From the NCBI RefSeq assembly GCF_016909155.1, contig NZ_JAFBFG010000001.1:310001-374000 (forward strand): a stretch of 64,000 bases of DNA, written 5' to 3'. This DNA is from Chryseomicrobium aureum (GTDB lineage: Bacteria; Bacillota; Bacilli; Bacillales_A; Planococcaceae). The position numbers and the translations under genes are program-made. Shown here piece after piece: positions 18,829-28,093 of this stretch. How positions within the stretch are numbered: position 1 is the stretch's first letter; each line of letters opens with the position of its first letter. The notes beneath the pieces are model-generated. The model saw only the letters and a list, made by a program, of their open reading frames with translations, was not told the origin of the DNA and searched no databases.

Positions 18829-18856
18829 AGCAGAGGGCCTCGGTTCTCTGCTTTTT
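18829..18856 (+). terminator. spoVS terminator
   Basis: AGCAGAG / CTCTGCT stem with a GGCCTCGGTT loop, then T5. Confidence 0.8.
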
Positions 18857-18998
18857 GACGGGATTGTGGCAAATTACTTGTGATTTATCCGCCTATAGAC
18901 TGAAATTGCTGATTTTCAATTGCAATACATAGAGGAATCAAATTCTTCATGATAAACTAATGTAGGATTCGAAACGTATACAATAAGGAGAGATTAAC

Positions 18999-20738
18999 AT
19001 GTTGCAGCAGCTCGCATGGAAAGTTGGAGGGCAACAAGGTGAAGGGATCGAAAGTACCGGCGAGATTTTCTCAATGGCGATGAACCGCCTTGGGTACTAT
19101 TTATATGGTTACCGTCACTTCTCATCACGAATTAAAGGTGGACATACGAATAATAAAATTACTGTACGTCCTACAGAAGTTCGCACGATTGCAGACGATT
19201 TAGATATACTCATTGCATTTGATCAAGAGACTATTGATTTGAACTATAAAGAATTAACAGAGTCAGGCATTATCTTAGCAGATGCTAAGTTTTCACCTGA
19301 ACAACCAGAAGACTCAAAGGCTCCTGTCATCGCCATTCCATTTACAGAAATTGCTTCTGAACTTGGAACGTCTTTGATGAAAAACATGGTAGCGATTGGC
19401 GCGTCAGCAGCACTTTTAAAGTTAGATGTCGCTGTGTTTGAAGCGGTCGTAAAAGAAATCTTCTCGAAAAAAGGAGAAGAGGTCGTTGCGAAAAACATGT
19501 TAGCAATTGAGCAAGGATATGCAAAGCTCGTTGAAATGACACCAGAAAAAGCGGGAAGTTACGCTTTACAAGCAGCGGACGGTCAACGCCGACTCTATAT
19601 GATCGGCAATGACGCCATCGCACTCGGCGCACTTGCAGCGGGGGTTCGCTTTATGGCTGCATATCCAATCACGCCAGCTTCTGAAATCATGGAGTATTTA
19701 ATTAAAAAGTTGCCATTGTTTGGTGGAACTGTCATTCAAACAGAAGATGAAATTGCCGCAGCAACAATGGCAATCGGATCGAACTATGGGGGTGTACGTG
19801 CGTTTACAGCGTCTGCGGGTCCTGGCCTATCTTTAATGATGGAAGCGATCGGTCTGTCAGGTATGACAGAGCAACCACTTGTAATCGTTGACACACAACG
19901 TGGTGGTCCTTCAACAGGCCTTCCAACGAAACAAGAACAATCGGACTTGATGCAGATGATTTTTGGAACACACGGCGATATACCAAAAGTAGTGCTTGCT
20001 CCAAGTACAGGGAAAGAAGCATTTTACGATACAATCCAAGCATTTAATATTGCAGAAGAATTGCAATGTCCAGTTATCATTCTGTCAGACTTACAATTAT
20101 CACTTGGAAAACAGACGGTAGAGCCATTTGATTATGACGCAATCACTGTAACACGAGGCAAACTATTGTCGGGTGAAGAGATTCCTGAAAACGAGGACAA
20201 ATCGTATTTCAAACGCTTTGAAATCACAGAGGATGGTATCTCACCACGTGTCTTACCAGGGATGAAAAATGCGATTCACCACGTAACGGGTGTGGAGCAC
20301 GATGAGACTGGGAAGCCGTCAGAAGCAGCAGGCAATCGACAGCATCAAATGGATAAGCGCATGAAAAAGATGAAATCTGTCCAGTTTGATCAACCGATTT
20401 ACTCGAATGCACCGCATGAAGAAGCAGACGTTTTATTAGTAGGATTTAACTCGACGCGCGGTGTCCTTGAAGAACTTCAAAGTTCTCTAAACGCACAAGG
20501 TATCCGCACAAACCATGCGCATATTCGTTTGATTCATCCATTCCCTGCACAAGAGATGCAAACACTTATGCAGTCAGCGAAAAAAGTTTTAGTAGTTGAA
20601 AATAATGCGACAGGTCAACTTGCATCTATTGTGAAAATGAATGTAGGGGGGCATGACAAGATTCACAACGTGCTTCGTTATGACGGAACACCTTTCTTGC
20701 CACGTCAACTTGAGAATCAAGTAAAGGAGATGCTCTAA
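18999..20738 (+). CDS. korA: 2-oxoacid:ferredoxin oxidoreductase, alpha subunit (gamma-alpha fusion)
   Basis: Large subunit of a CoA-acylating 2-oxoacid:acceptor oxidoreductase, probably 2-oxoglutarate or branched-chain oxoacid type. The N-terminal ~190 residues form the gamma domain (KVGGQQGEGIESTGEIF), followed by the pyrimidine-binding domain (GVRFMAAYPITPASEIMEYL near residue 220) and a C-terminal domain II. The fused gamma-alpha layout with 579 residues is normal. AAGGAGAG lies before the ATG. The next gene follows with no gap. No cysteine-rich 4Fe-4S domain is visible, so electrons go to an external ferredoxin. Confidence 0.92.
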   Translation: MLQQLAWKVGGQQGEGIESTGEIFSMAMNRLGYYLYGYRHFSSRIKGGHTNNKITVRPTEVRTIADDLDILIAFDQETIDLNYKELTESGIILADAKFSPEQPEDSKAPVIAIPFTEIASELGTSLMKNMVAIGASAALLKLDVAVFEAVVKEIFSKKGEEVVAKNMLAIEQGYAKLVEMTPEKAGSYALQAADGQRRLYMIGNDAIALGALAAGVRFMAAYPITPASEIMEYLIKKLPLFGGTVIQTEDEIAAATMAIGSNYGGVRAFTASAGPGLSLMMEAIGLSGMTEQPLVIVDTQRGGPSTGLPTKQEQSDLMQMIFGTHGDIPKVVLAPSTGKEAFYDTIQAFNIAEELQCPVIILSDLQLSLGKQTVEPFDYDAITVTRGKLLSGEEIPENEDKSYFKRFEITEDGISPRVLPGMKNAIHHVTGVEHDETGKPSEAAGNRQHQMDKRMKKMKSVQFDQPIYSNAPHEEADVLLVGFNSTRGVLEELQSSLNAQGIRTNHAHIRLIHPFPAQEMQTLMQSAKKVLVVENNATGQLASIVKMNVGGHDKIHNVLRYDGTPFLPRQLENQVKEML

Positions 20739-21605
20739 ATGGCGACATTTAAAGATTTTCGAAATAATGTAAAACCAAACTGGTGTCCAGGTTGTGGGGA
20801 CTTTTCTGTACAAGCTGCAATTCAACGTGCAGCTGCAAATGTCGGTATTGAACCTCATGAATTAGCAGTTGTATCAGGAATCGGTTGTTCAGGTCGTATT
20901 TCAGGGTACATTAACTCGTACGGGTTCCACGGGATTCATGGCCGCGCACTTCCAATCGCACAAGGATTGAAAATGGCAAACCGTGATTTGCACGTTATCG
21001 CTTCAGGCGGCGACGGTGATGGATTTGCAATTGGAATGGGCCATACAGTTCACTCGATTCGACGAAATATCGACTTGACGTATGTCGTAATGGACAACCA
21101 GATCTACGGTTTAACAAAAGGACAAACATCACCACGGTCTGCAGCGGGCTTCAAAACGAAATCGACTCCAGGTGGAGCAATCGAGCCTTCACTTAAACCG
21201 ATGGAAATGGCGTTATCTGCTGGCGCAACATTTGTCGCGCAAGGATTCTCTTCTGATATTAAAGAGTTGACAGCGATTATTGAAGCGGGAATTCAACACA
21301 AAGGTTTTGCATTCATTAATGTTTTCAGCCCATGTGTTACTTACAATAAAATTAATACGTATGACTGGTTCAAAGAGAACTTAGTGAAGTTGTCTGAGCG
21401 TGAAGATTATGACAACACGAACCGTGAGCAAGCGATGCAAGTTGTGATGGAAACTGAAGGTCTTGTAACGGGAATTATTTATCAAGACAAAGAAACAGCT
21501 TCTTATCAAGAGCGCTTAACAGATTATGCACAAACGCCATTAGTTGAGGAAAATTTAACGATGAGCCGCGAGCAATTTGAAGCACTTCAAGCAGAATTTT
21601 TATAA
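20739..21605 (+). CDS. korB: 2-oxoacid:ferredoxin oxidoreductase, beta subunit
   Basis: Thiamine-diphosphate-binding subunit, 288 residues. WCPGCGDFSVQ near the N-terminus supplies cluster-ligand cysteines, and the TPP/Mg motif is GGDGDGFAIG ... MDNQIYGLTKGQTSP. A further conserved Cys is in NVFSPCVTYN. Its ATG abuts the korA stop. korAB sits between spoVS and miaB, as in several other Bacillales. Confidence 0.93.
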   Translation: MATFKDFRNNVKPNWCPGCGDFSVQAAIQRAAANVGIEPHELAVVSGIGCSGRISGYINSYGFHGIHGRALPIAQGLKMANRDLHVIASGGDGDGFAIGMGHTVHSIRRNIDLTYVVMDNQIYGLTKGQTSPRSAAGFKTKSTPGGAIEPSLKPMEMALSAGATFVAQGFSSDIKELTAIIEAGIQHKGFAFINVFSPCVTYNKINTYDWFKENLVKLSEREDYDNTNREQAMQVVMETEGLVTGIIYQDKETASYQERLTDYAQTPLVEENLTMSREQFEALQAEFL

Positions 21606-21787
21606 GTAGATGTGGAGAACGATACTTTATCCAAGAGGTTGAGTTCCGGTTCCGGGGCTGCTTTCCGTGGGCGCGGCGTGAGCCTTCTCGTCGCACACTC
21701 CTGCGGGGTCTCACGTTCCGACTTTGATCCCACTGGAGTCAACCCCTGCACTACACTCAACTTTAAGGTTCGCAACTCGATTTCATA
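21605..21787. repeat. dispersed intergenic repeat element
   Basis: About 180 bp between korB and miaB with no credible gene. It begins TAGATGTGGAGAACG, a string shared with the elements at 51058 and 56868, and ends CGCAACTCGATTTCAT, nearly identical to 56846-56861. The middle is GC-richer than its surroundings and contains CTTTCCGTGGGCG and CCTGCGGGGTCTCACG. A fold CGTGAGCC / GGTCTCACG is possible. The core resembles a repeat common in Bacillaceae/Planococcaceae intergenic regions; this recognition is from memory and not a search. Confidence 0.7.
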
Positions 21788-21816
21788 AAGCGATAAAAAT
21801 AGTTATAACTAGAATC

Positions 21817-21866
21817 TAATCAGTATTTCTCTCGCAAGTGGTGAGTTAGAAATACTGATTTTTTTA
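21817..21866 (+). terminator. terminator downstream of korB region
   Basis: Long stem AATCAGTATTTCT / AGAAATACTGATT with an inner CTC/GAG pairing, then T7. Confidence 0.85.
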
Positions 21867-21922
21867 GTGCATTTGAATTGCACAAAGCTGTGAACTTTGT
21901 AGGCAGTCTAAAGAATATTCGC

Positions 21923-21928
21923 TATAAT
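21923..21928 (+). promoter_or_regulatory. -10 element of miaB
   Basis: Perfect TATAAT 37 bp before the chosen miaB start; the -35 is poor (TAGGCA with a 17-bp spacer). Confidence 0.5.
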
Positions 21929-21964
21929 GAAAGGATGAAACTGAATGAAAGGGGATTCGGTGCG

Positions 21965-23503
21965 ATGAACGAAGAATCGAGATTACAAAGCGCACAAATC
22001 AAACCTGCACAAAAACCAGAAAAAGACTACAGCCAGTATTTTCAATCTTTCTATCAACCACCTTCATTAAAAGACGCAAAAAAGCGTGGGAAAGAATCCA
22101 TCAGTTACCATTCCGATTTCACAATTGAAGAGCGTTTTAAAGGAATGGGACAGAATCGCAAGTTCTATATACGTACATACGGCTGTCAGATGAATGAGCA
22201 TGATACAGAGGTCATGGCCGGATTGTTTTTAAGTCTTGGATATATGCCGACTGATACAGTCGAAGATGCAAACGTCATTTTATTGAACACCTGTGCAATT
22301 CGAGAGAATGCAGAAAATAAAGTGTTTGGGGAACTCGGTCACTTAAAGAGCTTGAAACGAAGAAATCCAGATGTATTAATCGGTGTATGTGGTTGTATGT
22401 CTCAAGAAGAAGCCGTCGTCTCTAAAATTTTGAAAACATATGATCAAGTAGATATGATTTTTGGTACACACAACATCCATCGGTTACCTCAAATTTTGAA
22501 TGAAGCCTATCTTTCAAAAGAAATGGTAGTTGAAGTATGGTCAAAAGAAGGTGACGTTATCGAAAACCTTCCACGTGAACGAAAAGGTCAAATCAAAGCT
22601 TGGGTAAATATTATGTACGGATGCGACAAATTCTGTACATATTGCATTGTGCCTTACACGCGTGGTAAAGAGCGGAGTCGTCGTCCGGCAGATATCATCC
22701 AAGAAGTGCGCGAGCTAGCCGCTGCAGGGTATAAAGAAATTACGTTGCTCGGCCAGAATGTGAATGCGTACGGAAAAGACTTTGAAGACGGCACGTATCG
22801 TCTTGGGCATTTGATGAATGATCTACACAAGATTGATATTCCACGTATACGTTTTACTACAAGTCATCCGCGTGACTTTGATGACCATTTAATTGACGTT
22901 TTAGCGCAAGGTGGAAATTTAGTAGAGCATATTCATTTACCGGTACAATCGGGTTCATCCGATGTTTTGAAAATTATGGCTCGTAAATATACACGCGAGC
23001 AGTATTTAGATCTTGTTCGTCGTATGAAAGAACGTATTCCAAATCTGTCCTTATCGACAGACATAATTGTAGGATTCCCAAATGAGACAGAAGAACAGTT
23101 TGAAGAAACACTCTCTTTATACAAAGAAGTAGGATTCGAACTGGCTTATACGTACATTTATTCCCCGCGTGACGGAACTCCAGCGGCAAAGATGCAAGAC
23201 AACGTACCGATGGATGTGAAAAAAGATCGTCTACAGCGTTTGAATGCTGTAGTGAACGAACTTTCCGCACAAGCAATGGTAAAACATCAAGATGAAATCG
23301 TCGAGGTGTTGGTTGAAGGGGAAAGCAAAAAGAATGCAGATGTACTTGCTGGGTACACACGAAAACATAAACTCGTCAACTTTACAGGACCAAAAGAGTT
23401 GATTGGAAAGCTTGTCCTTGTTAAAATTACAGATGCGAAAACGTGGTCACTCACTGGCGAATTCGTAGAACTGGCAAACACAGAAAAGGTGGAACTCGTA
23501 TGA
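21965..23503 (+). CDS. miaB: tRNA-2-methylthio-N6-dimethylallyladenosine synthase
   Basis: Radical-SAM methylthiotransferase acting on i6A37 of tRNA; the i6A is made by MiaA, encoded at 36436. The N-terminal UPF0004 domain has [11 protein letters not shown] and [11 protein letters not shown]. The radical-SAM cluster Cys220-x3-Cys224-x2-Cys227 is in [13 protein letters not shown], and a TRAM domain closes the C-terminus. ATG at 21965 follows AAAGGGG; longer in-frame starts lie on the promoter. The stop overlaps ricA by 4 bp. Confidence 0.95.
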   Translation: MNEESRLQSAQIKPAQKPEKDYSQYFQSFYQPPSLKDAKKRGKESISYHSDFTIEERFKGMGQNRKFYIRTYGCQMNEHDTEVMAGLFLSLGYMPTDTVEDANVILLNTCAIRENAENKVFGELGHLKSLKRRNPDVLIGVCGCMSQEEAVVSKILKTYDQVDMIFGTHNIHRLPQILNEAYLSKEMVVEVWSKEGDVIENLPRERKGQIKAWVNIMYGCDKFCTYCIVPYTRGKERSRRPADIIQEVRELAAAGYKEITLLGQNVNAYGKDFEDGTYRLGHLMNDLHKIDIPRIRFTTSHPRDFDDHLIDVLAQGGNLVEHIHLPVQSGSSDVLKIMARKYTREQYLDLVRRMKERIPNLSLSTDIIVGFPNETEEQFEETLSLYKEVGFELAYTYIYSPRDGTPAAKMQDNVPMDVKKDRLQRLNAVVNELSAQAMVKHQDEIVEVLVEGESKKNADVLAGYTRKHKLVNFTGPKELIGKLVLVKITDAKTWSLTGEFVELANTEKVELV

Positions 23504-23931
23504 GTCAATATACAAAGCAAGACATTATCGAAAAAGCGCATGAAATAGCAACGATGATTGCACAGACTGAAGAAGTTGAGTTTTTCAAACGTGCAGAAGC
23601 ACAAATCAATGCGAACCAAAAAATCAGAGAAAAAATTGCAAGCTTAAAAAGCTTACAAAAACAAGCAGTGAATTTTCAGCATTTAGAAAAAGAGAAGGCA
23701 TTGAAATTGACGGAAGCAAAAATCGCAAAAGTTGAAGAAGAAATTGATGCATTTCCAATTGTTCAAGAGTTCAAACAATCTCAAGGCGAAGTGAACAACC
23801 TCCTTCAGCTTGTAGCACACGCAATTTCTAATAAGGTAACAAATGAAATTATTGAGTCTACAGACGGAGATCTTTTACAAGGTGTTACAGGGTCAGCACT
23901 GAAAAAGAACCAACCCTCTCAAGAATCTTAA
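23500..23931 (+). CDS. ricA: RicA (YmcA), subunit of the RNase Y-modulating complex
   Basis: 143-residue helical protein of the YlbF/YmcA family; in B. subtilis RicA works with RicF and RicT to stimulate RNase Y processing of operon mRNAs and affects competence, biofilm and sporulation. It shows the family's Glu/Lys-rich helices ([19 protein letters not shown]) and C-terminal [16 protein letters not shown] at 23500 overlaps the miaB stop (ATGA) after GGTGG. Downstream, B. subtilis has cotE; here a TRAP operon intervenes and cotE is a remnant. Confidence 0.9.
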   Translation: MSQYTKQDIIEKAHEIATMIAQTEEVEFFKRAEAQINANQKIREKIASLKSLQKQAVNFQHLEKEKALKLTEAKIAKVEEEIDAFPIVQEFKQSQGEVNNLLQLVAHAISNKVTNEIIESTDGDLLQGVTGSALKKNQPSQES

Positions 23932-23938
23932 TTGCTTA

Positions 23939-23979
23939 GGTAGTGTGTCTTAGTTAGTTCGACACACTGCCTTTTTTTT
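23939..23979 (+). terminator. ricA terminator
   Basis: GGTAGTGTGTC / GACACACTGCC stem, then T8. Confidence 0.9.
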
Positions 23980-23980
23980 A

Positions 23981-23989
23981 TGGTAAAAT
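23981..23989 (+). promoter_or_regulatory. extended -10 element of TAXI-TRAP operon
   Basis: TGGTAAAAT, an extended -10 with the TG-N motif, 43 bp upstream of the TAXI start and directly after the ricA terminator. Confidence 0.55.
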
Positions 23990-24002
23990 GAAAGCGGGTC
24001 CA
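23989..24002 (+). promoter_or_regulatory. possible cre (CcpA) site
   Basis: TGAAAGCGGGTCCA agrees with most positions of the catabolite-responsive-element consensus TGWAANCGNTNWCA, with mismatches in the right half. It overlaps the transcription start region, where CcpA would repress. Confidence 0.3.
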
Positions 24003-24032
24003 AAACCTATTCGAGAAAAGGGAGGAAACAAA

Positions 24033-25007
24033 ATGAACAAAAAGTTTAAGTTTCTAGGAACTACTCTTGCAGCTTCAGCACTATTGCTTGCAGCATGCGG
24101 AGGCGGAGATGGCGGAGGAGAATCTTCAGGCGAGAAAACGAAAGACGACTTTCCATTTTTAAGTATCGTTACTGGCGGAACACAAGGTACATACTATCCG
24201 CTTGGTGGAACATTCGCAAACTTAGTTACTGAAGAAACAGGTATCCAGACAACTGCAGAGGTTTCTCAAGCTTCAGCAGCAAACATGACTGCACTTAAGA
24301 ACGGTGATGCTGAAATCGCATTCGTTCAGACAGATGTTGCGTTTTATGCAACAGAAGGTACGTTCATGTTTGAAGGGGATGCAATTACAGATATCTCAGC
24401 AATTGGTGCACTTTATCCTGAGACTATCCAAATTGTAACTCTTGAGAATACGGGGATTACATCAGTTGAAGATCTACGTGGTAAAAAAGTATCTGTAGGA
24501 GCTCCTGGTTCAGGAACTTACGCAAATGCAGAGCAAATCCTTGAAATCCATGGGATGACAATGGATGATGTCGATGCACAAGCACTAGACTTCGGTGAGT
24601 CTCAAGAAAGCTTACAAGCTGGTCAGATTGATGCGGCATTCATCACTTCAGGAACACCAACTGGTGCTGTTGAAGCTCTAAATGCAGTAGCAGATGTTAC
24701 AATCGTTCCAGTTGAAGCTGATAAGGCTGCTGAACTGATTGAAAAATATCCATACTACGCAGAAGATATGGTTCCTTCAGGCACGTACGGTTTAACGGAA
24801 GATGTTCCAACAGTTTCAGTACTTGCGATGCTTGCAGTTTCTAATGAACTACCTGAAGATTTAGTGTATGAGATCACAGCTGCCATCTATGGTAACACAG
24901 ATCAAATCACACATGCTAAAGGTTCACAAATCAGTTCTGAAACAGCATTAGATGGTATTGGAATTGATATTCACCCAGGTGCACAACGTTACTTCGACGA
25001 GCAATAA
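24033..25007 (+). CDS. TAXI-family TRAP transporter solute receptor (lipoprotein)
   Basis: Substrate-binding protein of a secondary (ion-driven) TRAP importer. ATG at 24033 follows GGGAGG. A lipoprotein signal peptide ends in LLAAC, then a Gly-rich tether GGGDGGGESSG. The mature domain carries the TAXI hallmark TGGTQGTYYPLGG, and the later EDLRGKKVSVGAPGSGT is typical of the family. The 324-residue length is normal. The ligand is unknown; characterised TAXI systems take up dicarboxylates or glutamate-type acids. Downstream are DUF1850 and a fused permease. Confidence 0.92.
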   Translation: MNKKFKFLGTTLAASALLLAACGGGDGGGESSGEKTKDDFPFLSIVTGGTQGTYYPLGGTFANLVTEETGIQTTAEVSQASAANMTALKNGDAEIAFVQTDVAFYATEGTFMFEGDAITDISAIGALYPETIQIVTLENTGITSVEDLRGKKVSVGAPGSGTYANAEQILEIHGMTMDDVDAQALDFGESQESLQAGQIDAAFITSGTPTGAVEALNAVADVTIVPVEADKAAELIEKYPYYAEDMVPSGTYGLTEDVPTVSVLAMLAVSNELPEDLVYEITAAIYGNTDQITHAKGSQISSETALDGIGIDIHPGAQRYFDEQ

Positions 25008-25019
25008 TCAACTACTATA

Positions 25020-25050
25020 AAAAGCAGTGGTTTCGACCATTGCTTTTTTA
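25020..25050 (+). terminator. hairpin downstream of TAXI receptor gene
   Basis: AGCAGTGGT / ACCATTGCT stem capped by a TTCG tetraloop, then T6. It probably attenuates expression of the permease relative to the receptor. Confidence 0.85.
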
Positions 25051-25125
25051 TCCTTATGAAAAGGCTATAAGCCGAAACTCGAAATTTTATTGATTTGGGC
25101 TTATAACCCTGAAGGGTATGGGTAT

Positions 25126-25641
25126 ATGTTGAAAGGTATATTCAGTTTAATCATCGGTCTGTTTCTCTTAGTTATCACCTTCATTCCGACCCAACAAGTT
25201 CTTGTATTCACTGAGACGCGTACCAATGAACCTTCCGTATATTATATTGCTTTGTCGGAGGAACGAGAGTTTGCGATGACATTTACGCATTCGATTCATT
25301 TATCAGATGTCACAGAGACGTATACAATAACGCAAGATGGAAGGTTGCAATTTCTTCAAATGATTTACGAAGACTTGGCAGTCGGCATGCCAGGGGATGC
25401 TGAAGAGAATCAAACATTCGAGTTTGTAGATGGCAAATGGGTGTTGACTTCAGAAGACACGTATACAGACTCTTTCACTCTGTATAATTCATCCATTCAC
25501 AAAAAACTTGAAGTACGGTACGATAATACAATCCACGATTTGAAGGCGGAATTACCAACTGGTCGTTCTTATCGTATCGAAGCGGTAGAGATTTCTATTG
25601 CAGATCTTTGGAAAGGAGAAAAGGTTGATGGAAGAAAATAA
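25126..25641 (+). CDS. DUF1850 protein associated with TAXI-TRAP transporter
   Basis: 171-residue protein with one N-terminal hydrophobic helix (residues ~4-22: FSLIIGLFLLVITF) and an extracytoplasmic beta-rich domain. The stretch FTHSIHLSDVTETYTI matches the DUF1850 pattern. DUF1850 genes usually lie between the TAXI receptor and the fused permease, as here. ATG at 25126 follows AAGGG. Its end overlaps the permease start by 14 bp, implying coupled translation. Function is unknown; an accessory or assembly role is inferred from context. Confidence 0.82.
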   Translation: MLKGIFSLIIGLFLLVITFIPTQQVLVFTETRTNEPSVYYIALSEEREFAMTFTHSIHLSDVTETYTITQDGRLQFLQMIYEDLAVGMPGDAEENQTFEFVDGKWVLTSEDTYTDSFTLYNSSIHKKLEVRYDNTIHDLKAELPTGRSYRIEAVEISIADLWKGEKVDGRK

Positions 25642-27643
25642 ACAGAAACTAGACAATCAAGACGTAGAACAACTTTCTGAAGAAGAACAAAAAGCCATAC
25701 TTGCTAAATATGATCCAGAATCTAATACACGTGATCATCAAGGGCTTATGCGAAGAATCGTGTATTTTGCGTTGCTCGCTTTTACTTTGTTCCAATTGTA
25801 CACAGCAATCAATGGGCAATTCACTGCCTACATACAACGCTCAGTCCACTTAGGCTTTGCTTTGGCATTAATCTTTCTACTATTCCCAGCGCGAAAAAAA
25901 TGGGCTGTCAAATCGACTGTACCTTGGTACGATTACATACTTGCGCTCTTAGCGGTTGTAGTTGGATTGTATTGGCCATTATTTATTGACGATTTAGTAT
26001 TACGTGTTGGAAATCTTCAAACTGCTGACTTTGTTATTGGGGTGCTTGCAATTCTATTGACACTTGAAGCGGCAAGACGTGCAGTAGGTTTACCGATTAC
26101 AATCATTGCTAGTGTGTTCCTTGTTTATGCATTCTTTGGACCGTACTTCCCTGGCTTCTTAGCTCACCGTGGGCAGTCAATTGAAAGTATTGTTCAATTA
26201 ATGTTCTTTACGACAGATGGAATTTTAGGTACACCATTAAGTGTATCTGCAACCTTTATCTTCGTATTCTTGCTATTTGGGGCTTTCCTTGTAAAAACGG
26301 GAGTAGGTCAGTATTTCAACGATTTAGCAGTTTCATTCGCTGGTAAATTAACGGGAGGACCTGCTAAAGTTGCGATTTTCTCAAGTGCCCTTCAAGGTAC
26401 GATTTCAGGATCTTCTGTAGCGAATGTAGTAACATCCGGTTCTTATACAATCCCTATGATGAAAAAGCTCGGCTACCGCAAAGAATTTGCCGGTGGTGTA
26501 GAAGCTGCAGCCTCAACAGGTGGACAAATCATGCCACCAATTATGGGTGCTGCTGCCTTCTTAATGGTTGAATTTATTGGGAACGGAATCACGTATTGGG
26601 AAATTGCAAAAGCCGCAGCGATTCCAGCGATTTTATACTTCACAGGAATTTGGATCATGACGCATTTTGAAGCAAAACGAGTAGGTCTAGAAGGCTTACC
26701 AGATGATCAAATGCCTGATCGCAAAGAAGTTCTAAAGAAGTTATATCTATTAGGTCCGATCTTAGCGATTATTATCATGCTATTTGTCGGAGTACCAACG
26801 ATGCAAGCCGCTCTTTGGGGGATTGTGATTGCAATCGTCTTGAGTGCGCTTGATAAATCAACACGTATGAGCTTCAAAGACATTATTGATGCGATGGTAG
26901 ATGGTGCACGTACTGCACTTGCTGTTGCAGCCGCAACAGCTGCAGCTGGTATTATCGTTGGTGTAGTTGTGAAAACTGGTTTAGGATTAGGACTTGCAAA
27001 TGGTTTAATTACCGCTGCAGGTGGAAGCATTTTATTAACATTATTCTTTACAATGATTGCTTCGATCATCCTAGGGATGGGTTCACCAACTACAGCGAAC
27101 TATGTCATCACATCGACAATAGCGGCACCAGCAATCATCACGTTGTTAATGCTTGATGAGCCAGCAGGTGCAGCTGTACCATTAGTTATTGCATTATCTG
27201 CTCACTTTTTCGTATTCTATTTCGGGATTGTAGCAGATATCACGCCACCAGTTGCCCTTGCTGCTTTTGCCGCATCGGGTGTGTCCGGTGGAGATCCGAT
27301 TCGAACTGGGGTCAATGCTTCGAAGCTCGCCATTGCCGCGTTCATCATTCCGTACATGATCATCTTCTCGCCACAATTGTTGATGATTGATACGACGTTA
27401 TTAGAAATTGCATGGGTTCTATTTACAGCTATTTCTGGAATGATTGCAATTGGTGCAGCAATCATCGGATTCTGGTATCGCAAAGTATTCTGGTATGAGC
27501 GTATCCTTGCGGGAATTGCAGGACTACTGTTAATCTATCCAGAAGGATTATCCGATACAATCGGTTTAGTGATGTTTATCATCCTTCTTGCAATTCAATT
27601 TGTTACAAAAGATAAATTCGGAACGAAACCAGCACAAGCCTAA
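25628..27643 (+). CDS. TRAP transporter fused permease (DctQM type, TAXI class)
   Basis: 671-residue polytopic membrane protein combining the small (4 TM, about 50-190) and large (12 TM, 190-660) TRAP subunits. Conserved motifs include FSSALQGTISGSSVANVVTSG and ASTGGQIMPPIMGAAAF, and later GMGSPTTANYV. ATG at 25628 follows AAAGGAG inside the DUF1850 gene. Together with the receptor it forms an ion-symporting importer. A perfect-palindrome terminator follows. Confidence 0.93.
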   Translation: MEENKQKLDNQDVEQLSEEEQKAILAKYDPESNTRDHQGLMRRIVYFALLAFTLFQLYTAINGQFTAYIQRSVHLGFALALIFLLFPARKKWAVKSTVPWYDYILALLAVVVGLYWPLFIDDLVLRVGNLQTADFVIGVLAILLTLEAARRAVGLPITIIASVFLVYAFFGPYFPGFLAHRGQSIESIVQLMFFTTDGILGTPLSVSATFIFVFLLFGAFLVKTGVGQYFNDLAVSFAGKLTGGPAKVAIFSSALQGTISGSSVANVVTSGSYTIPMMKKLGYRKEFAGGVEAAASTGGQIMPPIMGAAAFLMVEFIGNGITYWEIAKAAAIPAILYFTGIWIMTHFEAKRVGLEGLPDDQMPDRKEVLKKLYLLGPILAIIIMLFVGVPTMQAALWGIVIAIVLSALDKSTRMSFKDIIDAMVDGARTALAVAAATAAAGIIVGVVVKTGLGLGLANGLITAAGGSILLTLFFTMIASIILGMGSPTTANYVITSTIAAPAIITLLMLDEPAGAAVPLVIALSAHFFVFYFGIVADITPPVALAAFAASGVSGGDPIRTGVNASKLAIAAFIIPYMIIFSPQLLMIDTTLLEIAWVLFTAISGMIAIGAAIIGFWYRKVFWYERILAGIAGLLLIYPEGLSDTIGLVMFIILLAIQFVTKDKFGTKPAQA

Positions 27644-27647
27644 AATT

Positions 27648-27679
27648 ACGTGCATCTCAAATTTGAGATGCACGTTTTT
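27648..27679 (+). terminator. TRAP operon terminator
   Basis: Palindromic stem ACGTGCATCTCAAA / TTTGAGATGCACGT, then T5. Confidence 0.88.
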
Positions 27680-27717
27680 GTTTTTCTATGCATAGAGTGT
27701 GTGGAGGAGGCATGTGT

Positions 27718-27981
27718 TTGAAAAACTCTCGCCACAATATTACTAAGGCGATCATCGGACATGGTAAAAAGAAGATTGAAAACAAATCTGTCATCTCACT
27801 CCCACAGCGCTCTAACCGGATTCTCGGCTGCTGGATTGTGAACCATCATTACCAAGTTAAAAAAGTGTCAGATAGCGTTGAAGTAGTTGGCCAGTTCGAT
27901 GCATTTGGTGGTTCTAAAAAAACAGCTGTACATGCGGAAGCCATTCATTACAAAGGAATAGTTCCCATCACCCACACCACG
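27718..27981 (+). pseudogene. cotE: truncated cotE remnant (spore coat morphogenetic protein)
   Basis: A reading frame from TTG at 27718, with an intact GGAGGAGG Shine-Dalgarno 7 bp upstream, encodes about 88 residues resembling the N-terminal half of CotE: NITKAIIGHGKKK, then RILGCWIVNHHY (B. subtilis CotE: ILGGWIINHKY), then VEVVGQFDA. After VPIT the similarity ends; the frame runs on through a terminator and the mutS promoter into mutS, so the tail is not real coding sequence. The acidic C-terminal half of CotE is absent. It sits exactly at the cotE position between ricA and mutS. Identification is from memory of CotE; a profile search would settle it. Confidence 0.7.
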
Positions 27982-28006
27982 ATGAGAGCTCATCCCCTTT
28001 TTAGAA

Positions 28007-28034
28007 GAAACCTAGCGATAGGTTCCTTTTTAAT
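28007..28034 (+). terminator. terminator after cotE remnant
   Basis: GAAACCTA / TAGGTTCC stem (one mismatch) with a GCGA loop, followed by T5. Confidence 0.7.
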
Positions 28035-28051
28035 GCTCGCAAAAAGTCTGC

Positions 28052-28057
28052 TATACT
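28052..28057 (+). promoter_or_regulatory. -10 element of mutS operon
   Basis: TATACT 37 bp before mutS, directly after the terminator; no convincing -35. Confidence 0.4.
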
Positions 28058-28093
28058 TACACTACATTGATCGAAGAGAAGGACGGATTTCAG

